A DNA stretch of 64,000 nt from Gerris lacustris (Eukaryota > Arthropoda > Insecta > Hemiptera > Gerridae). The stretch spans positions 41,803,937 through 41,867,936 of the forward strand of contig OX578286.1 of NCBI GenBank assembly GCA_951217055.1. Reading direction: 5' to 3'. The position numbers and the translations under genes are program-made. Positions 42,044-53,241 of the stretch are shown piece by piece. Within the stretch, counting starts at the first letter, position 1, and every line of letters starts with the position of its first letter. The notes below the pieces were generated by a model. It was not told where the DNA came from. It did not search any database and worked only from the letters and a program-made list of their open reading frames with translations.

Positions 42044-42620
42044 AACTTATAATTATGACTTACTTACTCCATGGCACTTACAGCCCATGTAGGTATCTGG
42101 CCTCCGTCCTGGCAGCCCAACCTGCCCATCATCATCGACCTGATGCGTTCTCCAGCGTCTAATACGCAGGTGTCGCAGATCTTCCTGACAGACACGGACA
42201 ACTAAACTACAGTGCACGGATTAACTACGGTAAACAATATCTTTTTGATAATTATGACTTACTTATACTTACTCCATGGCACTTTCAGTCCATTTAAGTA
42301 TCTGGCCTCCACCCTGGCAGCTCAACCTGCGTTCTCCAGCGTCTAATTCGCAGATATTTCCTCGACATCTTCATGCCATCTCAGCCTTGGTCTGCCACAT
42401 TGCCTTCGTCCACCTGGATGCCCTTTAAACACTTTTTTGCCGCTCTGTCTTGACCCATTCTTTGTAGGTGTCCTAGCCATCTCAATCTGTCACTTTTTAT
42501 TTCAGCATCTATGAGACGATCGCCAAAAAGATCTTGTAGTTCTCTGTTGTTCCTCACTCTCCACTCTTCATTCACCATTATTGGTTGGTGATGGTGGTCC
42601 ATAGATTTTTCTTAAAACTT
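42044..42620 (-). mobile_element. LINE 3' end with tandem tail
   Basis: The right part encodes the C-terminus of a reverse transcriptase-type protein on the minus strand. The left part repeats a segment with CTCCATGGCACTT, GTATCTGGCCTCC and GCGTTCTCCAGCGTCTAAT twice (near 42068 and 42272), and ends in an AAGT/ACTT microsatellite tail, as LINE 3' ends often do. Confidence 0.75.
42381..42602 (-). pseudogene. Non-LTR retrotransposon ORF2 C-terminal fragment
   Basis: The frame reads EEWRVRNNRELQDLFGDRL, then AEIKSDRLRWLGHLQRMGQD and RAAKKCLKG. This is the well-known C-terminal stretch after the reverse transcriptase domain in RTE/CR1/Jockey-type LINEs (R-x-x-N-x-E-L, then K-x-x-R-L-R-W-x-G-H-x-x-R-M). 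A frameshift follows near 42390, after which another frame continues with a PRLRWHEDV-like segment. The catalytic reverse transcriptase and endonuclease regions are absent, so this is a typical 5'-truncated insertion. The exact clade cannot be set by eye. Confidence 0.8.
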
Positions 42621-42875
42621 TTCACTCCCAAACCTTGAACAGAGTTATAATTATAACTAGAGGGGTTAATTTATAACAAAAAAAAATTCAGTCAAAACAA
42701 CCAATAATTTGAAAACTCACCTTACCTAATCATTTTTTTTCCTTTAAATCGTATTAAGACATATTATTAGATCTACTCTTTTCTTATTAAATGTATCAAG
42801 AAATATTACCTGAGCTACTCTTTTCTTTTTATATAGATGATGAAAACATCTTATGAGATCTACTCTTTTCTTATA

Positions 42876-43460
42876 GTGCAGGAGATAGCATGCAAAAAAG
42901 TGCCTGACTAACATCAAGCTAGAATTTTGTATACAAGTCAATCTTTTATCGACTTTTAAGAATATGTGGTCGGCTAGATTCGTCTGCGGGACATAGCTTG
43001 GCAATAGGCATTTGAAAAAAAAAAAAAAATGGTGGAGAGCGGCCATGTCCTGCCTTTAATGGAGGACAATGTGATTTTCATGATCCTTAGTACGAAATTA
43101 GTTTGTAGACCAAAAATCAAGTTGATGTTATTTTCCCACTTGATAGGTTTGTTATTCAAATATTACTAAAAATCAACGTTGTCACCTGTCAAGGGACAAA
43201 CTAACATCAACTTGATTTTCGGTCTACTAACTAATTCTGTACTCAGGATCATGAAAATCACATTGTCCACCATAATTGGTGAGACATGGCCGCGGCAGCT
43301 CTCCACCGGTTTGTTTTTTTTCAAACGCCTATTGCCAAGCTATGTCCGGCAGACGAATCTAGCCGACCACATATTCTTAAAAGGCGCTAAAAGATTAACT
43401 TGTATACAAAATTCTAGCTTGATGTTAGTCAGACACTTTTTTGCACGCTATCTCCTGGAC
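42876..43460. mobile_element. Family B foldback element, copy B3, complete and uninterrupted
   Basis: Almost the whole element is an inverted repeat: GTGCAGGAGATAGCATGC with CTAACATCAAGCTAGAATTT at the left, AAATTCTAGCTTGATGTTAG with GCACGCTATCTCCTGGAC at the right, and arms of about 270 bp meeting near 43160. TA flanks both ends. It supplies the empty sites for the insertions in B1 and B2. No coding capacity. Confidence 0.92.
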
Positions 43461-43729
43461 TATTATTATTGAATGAATCAAGAAATATGATCTGAACTAT
43501 ACTTTCTTCTCTTTATATAGAAGATGAAAACATTTTACCAGACCTACTTTTTCTTAATAAATCCTATGATATCTACTCTTTTCTCTCTACACAAATGAAG
43601 ATATTTCATATGATCTACTCTTTTTTCTTTAAATTAATGAAGACATCTATTTTTTTCATTTTTAAATTAATCAATAAATCTCACATTACCTAATCTTTAC
43701 TCCTTTAATACATGAAAACATCTCACTAA

Positions 43730-43971
43730 GGTGCTTCTTTAGATTGTTACTCCTCTGTTTTTTTTTTTAGAGTATAAATGACTGACTAAATAACTATTAA
43801 GACAAAGAAATGTTTACTCCAATGTAACTTTGGGATAAAAGACAAAGGAATAGCACACTTCTGATTATGTAAAGGGAGTAATAGTTTGAAAGTGAACATA
43901 TTGTACACCTTCTTTAGATTGTTACTCCCCTCTGTTTTTTTATAAGGGGAGTAACAATCTAAAGAAGTGCC
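43730..43971. mobile_element. Family M foldback MITE, copy M3
   Basis: Ends GGTGCTTCTTTAGATTGTTAC and GTAACAATCTAAAGAAGTGCC, with the second internal hairpin CTTCTTTAGATTGTTACTCC..GGAGTAACAATCTAAAGAAG at the right. Confidence 0.9.
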
Positions 43972-44089
43972 AACTTATTTACATATACAAGAAGGCATCA
44001 TACCTGATCTTCAGTCTTCGCTTTTAAAGAAATTAAAACATCTTACCAGTTCTACTCTTTTCTTAATGTAATGTAAGTAACTTTATCTA

Positions 44090-44608
44090 CGATTGATACG
44101 AAATATAAACATTGCATCTCTGTTTAGATGCGTAGAAAGTGATTATTTACATACTTGTATTCATTGCGCATGCGCAATGAATACAAGCTTTACGCTACTT
44201 CAGCTTTACGCACGATTAGCGAGTTTGTTTACATTTAACAAAACTAATTTGCAGTTCTTTTATTAAAGTAACTGTTTATATCGAGTTTTAAATGAAAAAA
44301 AAATGAGTGATTTCAGTGCTAAGACGAAAATGTGGAGAATAATACTCCTCCAGAAATAATTAATTCGGCAAAAAATACAACTCAAGAATTAATGCCATCT
44401 TAATCAAGAGAGAGATAGCAGGCAAGTTTATTTTTTCTATATTTATTATTTAAATCTAACAATCGTAGATAAAGTACGGTACGCAACTCGTGTGAAAACA
44501 GCATTTTGCATTGCTCGTGTGGTTTTACTACCCTCGCTGCTGCTCGTGTGCAAACTCCACACTCGCATGCAAAATGCTACTTTCCGCACTCGATGCGTAA
44601 TTTACTAT
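44090..44608 (+). mobile_element. Family D hairpin element, copy D3
   Basis: Starts TTTATCTACGATTGATACG and carries AATCGTAGATAAAG near 44461, then the second hairpin region to about 44608. Its centre is a different perfect palindrome, CTTGTATTCATTGCGC with GCGCAATGAATACAAG (about 44154-44188), in place of the GAAGAATTCCTC palindrome of D1, D2 and D4. Confidence 0.8.
44304..44450 (+). pseudogene. Broken family D reading frame
   Basis: ATGAGTGATTTCAGTGC at the start is shifted relative to D2; the GAAAATGTGGAGAATAATAC and CCAGAAATAATTAATTCGGC stretches are conserved, but a stop and deletions remove the RERYE-like segment. Confidence 0.5.
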
Positions 44609-44609
44609 T

Positions 44610-45355
44610 ACAATATATACTCTGTTATCATTAAATGTATGAAAACATCTTAAATAATATAATAAATTAAATTCTACATTATCTACTCACTTCTCTTAAG
44701 TAAAATAGATTACCTTAGTGACTTATTTTCCTTTTAAAATGAAATAAATTCTATAATGAAATATATAGGTTAAAATGTTGTTGGAATTAATAAATCAAAG
44801 TGTAACATCCTGTTGCAACCTTATTAAGAAAATAATGTTGATTCTTTTGCAGGGGAGAGAGACAAGAATTAACTGCGTAGGGGTTCATCATGCCACATCA
44901 AATAACCCCACTTCCTCTAGCTAAACAATTTTGGCACTTCCTCACTACAAGCATCAATCAAAGGAATGGTGCCAATTTTTTTTTTTTTTTTTAAATAAAT
45001 GATGGTGGGCACACAATTGTCTTATTGCCGCTGATGTGAAGTTGATTGAGCGTAGGTTAATTTTATAGATTATGCAGGAATTTATAAATGAATAAAAAAA
45101 AAATGCCGTTGGGATTTTTTTATTCATATACATTTCTTCAGTATCCTGTCGCAAAAATTTATTATTATTTACTATTATCATTTTTATTTTGGACTTGATT
45201 TTCGTGAAATTTTCTATCGGTGTTATCTAATGTAATTAGGTATATCGGGTTAAATACCTTTAACTCAGACACGATACATATTATTTTGTATATAATTATG
45301 TATTTATAATAGTAAAGAAACTTTATATATAATATCCGACAGCGAACACATTAAG
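44610..45355. other. No gene or repeat recognised
   Basis: AT-rich with a short T run near 44981. Confidence 0.45.
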
Positions 45356-45360
45356 TGAAA

Positions 45361-45988
45361 AAATCGGTCCGAGACAACTCAGACAAACTTTCTCATATAC
45401 GAGTTCATAATTACTTAGCCCAGTGTTTCCATTTATTAGTTTTCAAATGTACATTTAAATATTATTAAACATTTCATCAAAATTAATCATAAAAATAACT
45501 TCTCCTGGGCGGGGAATCGAACCCGGGCTCTCTCCGTCCGCGTTTTAAGCTAATTTCTCAGGAACTAGATTTTTCCTTGGAAAACGACTTATATCGTTGG
45601 ATTCGTATTCAAATGGACTACATTTTAGAATTTTTTAATCAAAATCGTCGGAACCGTTTTCGAGAAAACATTTTTTTTCATGTTTTTTCAGAGTTTTTGG
45701 GGGGTAGCGCCCCCAAATTTTGAGCGAAAAATTAATTTCTCGATTTCGCCTCGGGGTATGATTTTTCTGAACATGTATGCCAAATTTCGTCAAAATCGGC
45801 CCAGTAGTTTAGGCTCCAGGCGTCTGCACAGACGACAGACGACAGACGACAGACGACAGACGACGGACAGACATTGTTTAAAAACCACTTTTTTGGACTC
45901 AGGGGACCTCAAAACGTGTAAATCCATCAAAATCTCAAAATCGAATTTTCGCGCCATCACAATACTTTCTCTTTATATGAGAAAGTAA
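45361..45988 (-). mobile_element. Family A dispersed element, copy A2 (full length, inverted)
   Basis: Minus-strand copy of A1 from GACCGATTT-type edge to ACTTTCTCATATAAAGAGAAAG, with the same tRNA-like segment (GGGAATCGAACCCGGGC near 45511), the GAAATTTGG box on the minus strand near 45781 and tandem GACGACAGAC units. A 102-codon plus-strand frame over it is also seen in opposite orientation in A1 and has no recognised domain. Confidence 0.85.
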
Positions 45989-46109
45989 AAACGCGAGATT
46001 CGAACCTTCTTAACCCCTCCCAAGGAATACCAGGCTCATTCATACACTACAGTCTATGTAGTGCGGGACAAAATACATCACATATATAAAATAGGATAAT
46101 AAATTTATT

Positions 46110-46312
46110 GTCCAGGAGATAGCGTGCAAAAAAGTGTCTGACTGACATCAAGCTAGAACTTTGTGTATAAGTTAATTTTTCGGTGTCTTTTAAGAATATG
46201 TGGTCGGCTAAGTTCGTCTGCGGGACATAGCTTGGTAATAGGAATTTGAAAAAAAACTGGTGGAGAGCAGCATGTCCACATATTATGATATACAATGTGA
46301 TTTTCATGATCC
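46110..46312. mobile_element. Family B single arm, copy B4
   Basis: GTCCAGGAGATAGCGTGC, CATCAAGCTAGAACTTTG, GTTCGTCTGCGGGACATAGC and GTGGAGAGCAGC match the left arm of B3; the second arm is missing. Confidence 0.85.
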
Positions 46313-46600
46313 TGCGTTTTTTTTTGTTAAAATAGATATTACCTATTAGCTGGTATTCAATACGCGTTTTTAAAGATTGTCCTTCAATAAATTGTAATTA
46401 CCGTAGTTGAAATATACTAGTGAGTGATAATTTTTGCAGTTGCTTATAGCAACTGTCTTGCATTAACTCAGCTGAGGTGAGAAATCTTTGGCTTAGCCAT
46501 TCTGCCTACTGAAGAACTATGGCTACTTCCATTAAGCAATGTACTCAGTTTCTACAGGTTTACTAGACAGAGTTTGGACTTAGGAGCATGTAAGATCTTA

Positions 46601-47237
46601 GGCTAATGACACACTTCGCCACCCGGGTAGCGCCACCTGGGTGGCACCCACCTGGTTGATGCCACTTGCTCCCGCCACCTTGACTTGCGCCACCCGAGTT
46701 CTTACATTTTTCGACCAGTCGAGAATTAGACCCAGAGGAAATAGCTGTGCTTGCTTATCATTATTTTCGTGAAAGAAGAAGGGGAAAAAGGCGTTTTTTG
46801 GTTCATCCAATAATTTCAGACAAAAAGAATACTAGTTTGTTTCATACAGTGTACCATTGTATCCCCCGTATCAAGGAGGACAGTAACATTTTTTTAATTT
46901 TTTGCCGAATGTCGCGTGGAACTTTTAACGAATTACTTAGAATATTGATCAACAGTTTCACCAGTAAAGACATACTTATATGAGGGACGCAGTCAACCCC
47001 TGGTCTGATTTCCCCTAAATTTGATTGAAGGAATGGGGCTGAGTGGCAGGGACTTGGGTGGCACCGTCTGACAGGCTCAATTGAAAACAATAGGCTGACC
47101 GGGTGGCGCCCCTGTAGGTGGCGGCTACACCCTGGGATGGTCGACCGGGTAGTGCCACCGGGCAGGTGGCGCCACATCGTATGACAGGTTGCATTCAATT
47201 CTCATTGCTGACCGGGTAGCGAAGTGTGTCACTACCC
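46601..47237 (+). mobile_element. PIF/Harbinger element H2 with transposase fragment, 637 bp
   Basis: Ends GGCTAATGACACACTTCGC and GCGAAGTGTGTCACTACCC are inverted repeats flanked by TTA on both sides, the TWA duplication of PIF/Harbinger. Subterminal GGTGGCGC/GCGCCACC words occur near both ends. The interior holds the N-terminal part of a Harbinger transposase and nothing of the catalytic part, so it is an internally deleted, non-autonomous copy. Confidence 0.92.
46716..46983 (+). pseudogene. PIF/Harbinger transposase N-terminal fragment
   Basis: Reads ELDPEEIAVLAYHYFRERRR, then RRFLVHPIISDKKNT, FHTVYHCIPRIKEDSNIF and FCRMSRGTFNELLRILINSF. The order R-x-W/L-V-H-P, F-x-x-x-F-R-M-S-x-x-x-F-x-E-L-L is the conserved start of Harbinger (HARBI1-like) transposases, which act as DDE nucleases with a Myb-like partner. 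Translation stops at 46983, before the HTH and DDE region; about two thirds of the usual protein is missing. Frame is unbroken over about 80 residues, so the deletion may be fairly recent. Confidence 0.85.
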
Positions 47238-47240
47238 TTA

Positions 47241-47650
47241 CTGTTTTGGCTTTGGGCTTAATTATTAAGTCATCCGGAAGGGAAAAAAGGCGAAGCGATA
47301 ACCTTTTTGTGTAGTGGCAACTAGAAACCCAGCACCTTATCAGCCAACAATCTAAAAAACAACTACCGTCTCAGGAAGTGCGTATAATCTCCATGACGCT
47401 GATTTTTGTCATGGTAGTTACACATGTAACTAGGAAGATATTGAATAAAGACCGGGAGGAGAGAGGAAGACCACAAGCTAGGCTGTAGCGCCGAAGGAGA
47501 AGTTACATATTTGTCATTGCATTAAACAACATGTTATAGCAATAGCATGTCTTACTGGTGCTCATGCAAGATTTTCGATGTTCTGTAGCTATCCCAAGCT
47601 TCATATTTGAGCCCTCTATGATGGGCGTCATCCATTCCCGCATACGTAGT
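47241..47650. other. No gene recognised
   Basis: Moderate-GC sequence; a frame near 47450-47690 gives RGRPQARL and further residues I cannot assign. Confidence 0.35.
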
Positions 47651-47654
47651 ATTA

Positions 47655-47722
47655 TGATGTATAGAGAAAGTTCTTGTGATGACATTTGGAGGGATTTACA
47701 CGTTTTGGTCCCCTAAAGAAGT
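47655..47722 (+). mobile_element. Family A fragment
   Basis: GAGAAAGTTCTTGTGATG and GGATTTACACGTTTTGGTCCCC match the left part of A1. Confidence 0.65.
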
Positions 47723-47734
47723 CATACTTATATC

Positions 47735-48465
47735 CAAATTCATACTCATCCTCGATGAAACCCATTTTCCAGTGATATTTTTCAATCATCGAATAAGATC
47801 TCGGTCAACTTCTCATGAAACCAACTTTCCGGTGTCACTTTTCAATCACTGATTTAAATATCTCAGTAAACTTATTATGAAACCTACTTACCGGTGTCAC
47901 TTTTCAATCACTGATTTAAATATCTCAGTAAACTTATTATGAAACCTTCTTTCCGGTGTCACTTTTCAATCACTGATTTAAATATCTCAGTAAACTTATT
48001 ATGAAACCTACTTTCCGGTGTCACTTTTCAATCACTGATTTAAATATCTCAGTAAACTTATTATGAAACCTACTTTCCGGTGTTAATTTTTAATCATTAA
48101 TTTACATTTCGGTCGAATTCTCATGAAACCCATATTCCTGTTACTTTTTAATCTTCGACTAACATCTCGGTCAACTTGTCATGAAACCCATTTTCCGGTG
48201 TTACTTTTCGATCATTTGCTTAATATCTCGGTTAATTTCACATGAAACCTACTTTCCGGCATTACTTTTCAATCATTGCTTAACATCTCGGTCAACTTCA
48301 CGTGAAACCTACTACTTTCAAATGTTACTTTTTAATCATTTGCTTAACATCTCGGTTAACTTCACATGAAATCCACTTCCCGGTGTTTACTTTTCAATCA
48401 TTGATTCACATCTCGATCAACTTCACATTAAACCTACTTTTCGATCATCGATCTCGGTCAACTTC
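47735..48465. repeat. 62-bp minisatellite, about 11-12 copies
   Basis: Unit TTATGAAACCTACTTTCCGG followed by TGTCACTTTTCAATCACTGA and TTTAAATATCTCAGTAAAC. Four central copies (47870-48070) are nearly identical; the outer ones read CTCGGTCAACTTC instead. Confidence 0.95.
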
Positions 48466-48580
48466 TTTTAAAAAAAAAGTTGTCCGTTTATATTCGTCTG
48501 CTACTTTCCACTTCACTCACTTAAAAAAAAAAAAGAATTAATAATATCACGCCATCTATTACTTTAAAAAGGCTAAGCCG

Positions 48581-48704
<124 letters not shown>

Positions 48705-49189
48705 CAAAGTCCACCTTCAGTTTAGTGAAGTCCTCCTTTTTGTTCGATCTACCCTAACTGGTTTCTCTTTTTCATTATTATTTATTCCTTTCCATACACC
48801 TTCTTCGTCTGGCAGTACGTCTGACTGAAACTTAGAAGGAAAGAAAAAAAAGACAGGGAAAAAAAACAACTTGGGAGAGTTCTGAAGAGAGCGGTGGCCG
48901 GCGAGGGTTACACTGCCTTAACAAGACGTTCTGCCTCTTACCTCTTTAACACTGGATAAAATTTATGAAGATAAAAATTAAAAGAAAAAGTAAATACTTT
49001 CATTCCTTCCTCAATATGTGTGAGAGTGTTGGAAATATATTCTCAATCTTACTATATACTATGTGTATATTATGTTAAAATATATAAATTTATTTCTTTT
49101 AAACGTGTGAAGCATTCCTTTTATACTTAGGTATTTTATTTTATTTGGTTATTGTTTTACAATGGCAAATAGTAAACACCTCTTATAAC

Positions 49190-50340
49190 TAAGCTAAAAT
49201 CAATTCCTATAGCTATATCTAGCTAATAGCTGCTATAACATTGGAATCAAATCAGACCTATTGCTACAACTAGTTAAAATAATCTTAAACAGTTATATCA
49301 ATTCTTACCTATTGTTATACCTGGTGAAAAACTAAAATCAATTTTTTCTATTTCTATATCAAGTTAAAACCTTCTTAATCGAATAAACCAACTCTAACCT
49401 ATAGCTATATCTATTTAAAAACTGCTTAATTATTTCAATCAATTCTTACCTATTGCTATATCTATTTTATATCTGCTTAATCATTTCAATCAATTCTTAC
49501 CTATTGCTATATCTATTTTATAACTGCTTAATCATTTCAATCAATTCTTACCTATTCCTATATCTATTTTATAACTGCTTAATCATTTCAATCAATTCTT
49601 ACCTATTGCTATATCTATTTTATAACTGCTTAATCATTTCAATCAATTCTTACCTATTGCTTTATCTATTTTATAACTGCTTAATCATTTTAATCAATTC
49701 TTACCTATTGCTAAATCTATTTTATAACTGCTTAATCATTTGAATCAATTCTTACCTATTGCTATATCTATTTTATAACTGCTTAATCATTTTTATATAC
49801 TCTGACCTAATGTTAAATCTATTTTATAACTGCTTAATCATTTGAATCAATTCTTACCTATTGCTATATCTATTTTATAACTGCTTAATCATTTTTATAT
49901 ACTCTGACCTAATGTTAAATCTATTTTATAACTGCTTAATCATTTGAATCAATTCTTACCTATTGCTATATCTATTTTATAACTGCTTAATCATTTGAAT
50001 CAATTCTTACCCATTGATATAGCTGGTTAAAAACTAAAATCATTCTTGTCTATTTCTATATCTAGTTAAAACCTTCTTAATCAAATAAATCACCTCTAAC
50101 CCATTGCTATATATCTGTTTTAAAACTGCTTAATCATTTGAATCAATTCTTACCAATTGTTATGGCTGGTTAAAAACTACTTAATCAATTTTTACCCATT
50201 GCTAAACCTATTTAAAAAAATACTTCATTCGTTGAATCAATTCTTACATTTAGCTATATCGGGGTGAAAAATTGTTTAATTAGTTTAATCAATTCTGCCT
50301 ATTGCTATATCTAGAAAAACTGCTGAATCAGTTAAATCAA
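49190..50340. repeat. 51-bp minisatellite with diverged flanks
   Basis: Core 49440-50010: unit TTCTTACCTATTGCTATATC followed by TATTTTATAACTGCTTAATC and ATTTCAATCAA (51 bp). As 51 is a multiple of three, a plus-strand frame stays open with a 17-residue hydrophobic repeat (LLYLFYNCLIISINSYL). Composition explains the hydrophobicity. Diverged units extend on both sides, and inverted units lie at 51536-51658. Confidence 0.93.
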
Positions 50341-50346
50341 TTCTAA

Positions 50347-50530
50347 AGGCTCACATACACGATGGAACATGTTCGTCAAACCATCTTGACAAGTATACGT
50401 TTGACGGTATATTAGTGAAGTTCGTGAGTTGGATGGCTTGATGTGGTGTACACAAGGCGACAAAGTTACTTGACAAAGTTAGTAACGAAATTTGTAAACG
50501 AATTATAAACAACCACCTTTCGAACACTAA
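50347..50530. mobile_element. Harbinger-like left end related to H3
   Basis: TAA followed by AGGCTCACATACACGATGG, then GTCAAACCATCTTGACAAG, GTTTGACGG, GTGAGTTGGATGGCTTGATG and a few TTACTTGACAAAG words: the same order as the left part of H3, without the array. The right end is not placed. Confidence 0.6.
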
Positions 50531-51209
50531 ATAGACATATTTACTAATAAGTTAATTAAATTAGATATAATGGAGGTTTTAAATTCAATATCACAATGTA
50601 AATGAGAATGAATTTCTGTTACGAGTTATTTATTCGATTTATTTTCATTCTTATAAAAGTCCTTTTTATAAAATATATCTCTCTTAAAGCTAAATTTGAT
50701 TTTAACCATATTAGATTAAGTAAGGTATTATATATAAGAATATAATTTATAATTATGAAGTTACCCAAGGCAATTTGGCGAGTTTTAAAGGCAGGGTAAT
50801 GTGAATGGACTTGGCGGCTCGGCGGTATTATGCCTTAAGGCGATGTGATTTATCGTACGTGAAAGTCTCCTTTTTAATAATTCTTATGAAAACGACTTGA
50901 AACTTAAAAAGCCAGAGGCCTCATAACCTGTTTTCTTTAATAACTTCTCGTTTCAATTTGGATGAAAAGGTCAATGAAATCACCAGTAACCAACGTAGCA
51001 TTCTAAACTTCTTTTCTTTTCTTTTATTTTTTAAATATTGATAAGGTAAAAAAAAAAAAAAGTATAAAATATAAAATGAAAAAACTATTGTTTGAAATTT
51101 AAAATTTCAAGTTAGTTAGTTAATTTTATTTATTTATTTTAAACTATCAATTTAAATAATTGACCTACTTTTATTTATTTTACAAAATAAAGAACGCCTC
51201 CACAATTCC

Positions 51210-51350
51210 ATTTTTAGGGTTTCGTAGATCCTTTTCAAAAACCCTTATACCGAGAGTGATGAGTTTGTCCGTCAGTCACTCTTTAGTTCACACCTCCCGA
51301 ACCGTTCAATGTAAAAAGTTAAAATTTGAAAGTCTAAAGTAACTTTTTGA
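51210..51350 (+). mobile_element. Fragment resembling a family F end
   Basis: TTTTTAGGGTTTCGTAG..ACCCTTATA followed by GTTTGTCCGTCAGTC has the layout of the F terminus (AGGGTCCGTAGG..ACCCTTATATT, then GTCTGTCCGTCC), but diverged. Confidence 0.4.
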
Positions 51351-51535
51351 CCCACACATAGGAAAATTATAGAGAAGATGAAAATTTAATATGCGCACGC
51401 GCAATTCACAAAAAAATGGTGAACTCAAATATTTTTATTTTTTTAAATTTTTGAATGGGGTATCAAATGAAAGCTGCTGATGAGTAGATTGATGAGTATT
51501 GTTTGGTTTTATGAGTAAAAATATACCAGATATAG

Positions 51536-51658
51536 TAATAGGTAAGAATTAATTTAAATGACTAAGCAGTTTTTAACAAGATATAGAAATAGATAAGAAT
51601 TAATTTAAATGATTAAGCAGTAACCAGATATAGCAAAAGACAAGAATAGACTTAATTT
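51536..51658 (-). repeat. Inverted outlier of the 51-bp minisatellite
   Basis: GTAAGAATTAATTTAAATGA, CTAAGCAG and ATATAGAAATAGATAAGAATT are the complement of the 51-bp unit; two to three diverged units. Confidence 0.75.
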
Positions 51659-51719
51659 ATTAAGTAGTTAATAATAATAATTATTACTTGTCTTTTTTTA
51701 ATCATCATTAAAATTAATA

Positions 51720-52265
51720 AATGGATTGATTGATTCATCCATACATCAATTAATTGATGTATAAATACATCGATTGATTGATTTGTTAATACATACATCA
51801 ATTGATTGATGTATAAATACATCGATTGATTGATTTGTTAATACATCAATTGATTGATGTATAAATACATCGATTGATTGATTTGTTAATACATACATCA
51901 ATTGATTGATGTATAAATACATCGATTGATTGATTTGTTAATACATCAATTGATTGATGTATAAATACATCGATTGATTGATTTGTTAATACATACATCA
52001 ATTGATTGATGTATAAATACATCGATTGATTGATTTGTTAATACATCAATTGATTGATGTATAAATACATCGATTGATTGATTTGTTAATACATCAATTG
52101 ATTGATGTATAAATACATCGATTGATTGATTTGTTAATACATCAATTGATTGATGTATAAATACATCGATTGATTGATTTGTTAATACATCAATTGATTG
52201 ATGTGTTAAAACATCGATTGATTGATGAATCAATACATAAATCAATCGATGTATTAAATCTTCAA
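51720..52265. repeat. 48/52-bp minisatellite of ATTGATTG words
   Basis: Unit ACATCAATTGATTGATGTAT followed by AAATACATCGATTGATTGAT and TTGTTAAT, sometimes with an extra ACAT. ACATCAATTGATTGATGT is self-complementary. Where the unit is 48 bp a minus-strand frame remains open with a 16-residue repeat (HQSIDVLTNQSIDVFI); no protein family is suggested. Confidence 0.95.
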
Positions 52266-52523
52266 ACAATTAATACATCAGTAAGAAAGGAGACATTTAA
52301 ATACTTGTATCAGGCATATATTTATTTATGCATTTTTTAAAAAAAAAAAAAACCGTATGCAATCTTTCAAGGCTGACTACTACTTGTTGCTTACTTAAAA
52401 TATCTGCTGGTATTTCGTCACAACTAAAAGAATAAATAAAATATAGAATACAAGTATAATTTGAAGGGGTAAAATTAAAACAGAAGTTATTATCTATTTA
52501 ATCAAAGAGAAATATTTTTGTAA

Positions 52524-53240
52524 TCTATATATAAAACTAAGAGTGACAGTGACTGACTGATCAAAGATTCTCCTACTTCCCATTGACATAGAGATTTGAA
52601 ATTTGGTACATAGATAGAGTGTACCATAAATAGAAAAGTAATGCCATTTTTATTTCGATATATGTCCGCCATATTGAATTATAGCCGCCATCTTGGATTT
52701 ATTCACATTCTATTATCTCAGCTTCCAGGGGACCAAGAGATCTAAAATTTGGTACATAGACTTGTGGTAGCTAAAGAAGAAAATTAAAGGTACTTTCACT
52801 TCAACATATGGTCACCATATTGAATTACAACCACCATCTTGGATTCAATTACTCTCTATTATCTCAGCTTCCAGAGGACCTAGGGATCTGAAATTTGGTA
52901 CATAGACCTATGGTAGCTAAAGAAGAAAATTAAAGGTACTTTCACTTCAACATGTGGCCACCATCTTGGATTTAATCAGATAATATTATCTTAGCTTCCA
53001 GTGGATTTAATGATCTTAAATTTGTTACATAGACTCATTGTAACTAAAATTGAAAATTGAATGTAGAATAAAATAGAATAATTGTAAATGCATAAAAAAA
53101 AAAATAACATAACCTACTTTTACTAAAATACGAAATTATGTAACAATAATGATATATTAATTATATTGTTTTAATTATTATATACACACAGCGCCAACTT
53201 CTAGACAGATAAGGTGCGCGAAGCGCACCGATCCGGCTAG
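52524..53240 (+). mobile_element. Non-autonomous Helitron, 717 bp
   Basis: Begins TCTATATATAAAACTAAG, ends with the hairpin GGTGCGC-GAA-GCGCACC, a short spacer GATCCGG and CTAG, and lies between A and T. These are the classical Helitron marks (5' TC, 3' hairpin, CTRR, insertion at AT). Inside are about three tandem 146-bp units carrying TTTGAAATTTGGTACATAG, CATCTTGGAT and TTATCTCAGCTTCCAG. No Rep/helicase sequence. Confidence 0.93.
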
Positions 53241-53241
53241 T

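Noticed and set aside
47450..47690. Further transposase remnant (RGRPQARL..)
   Set aside because: I could not align it with any family motif.
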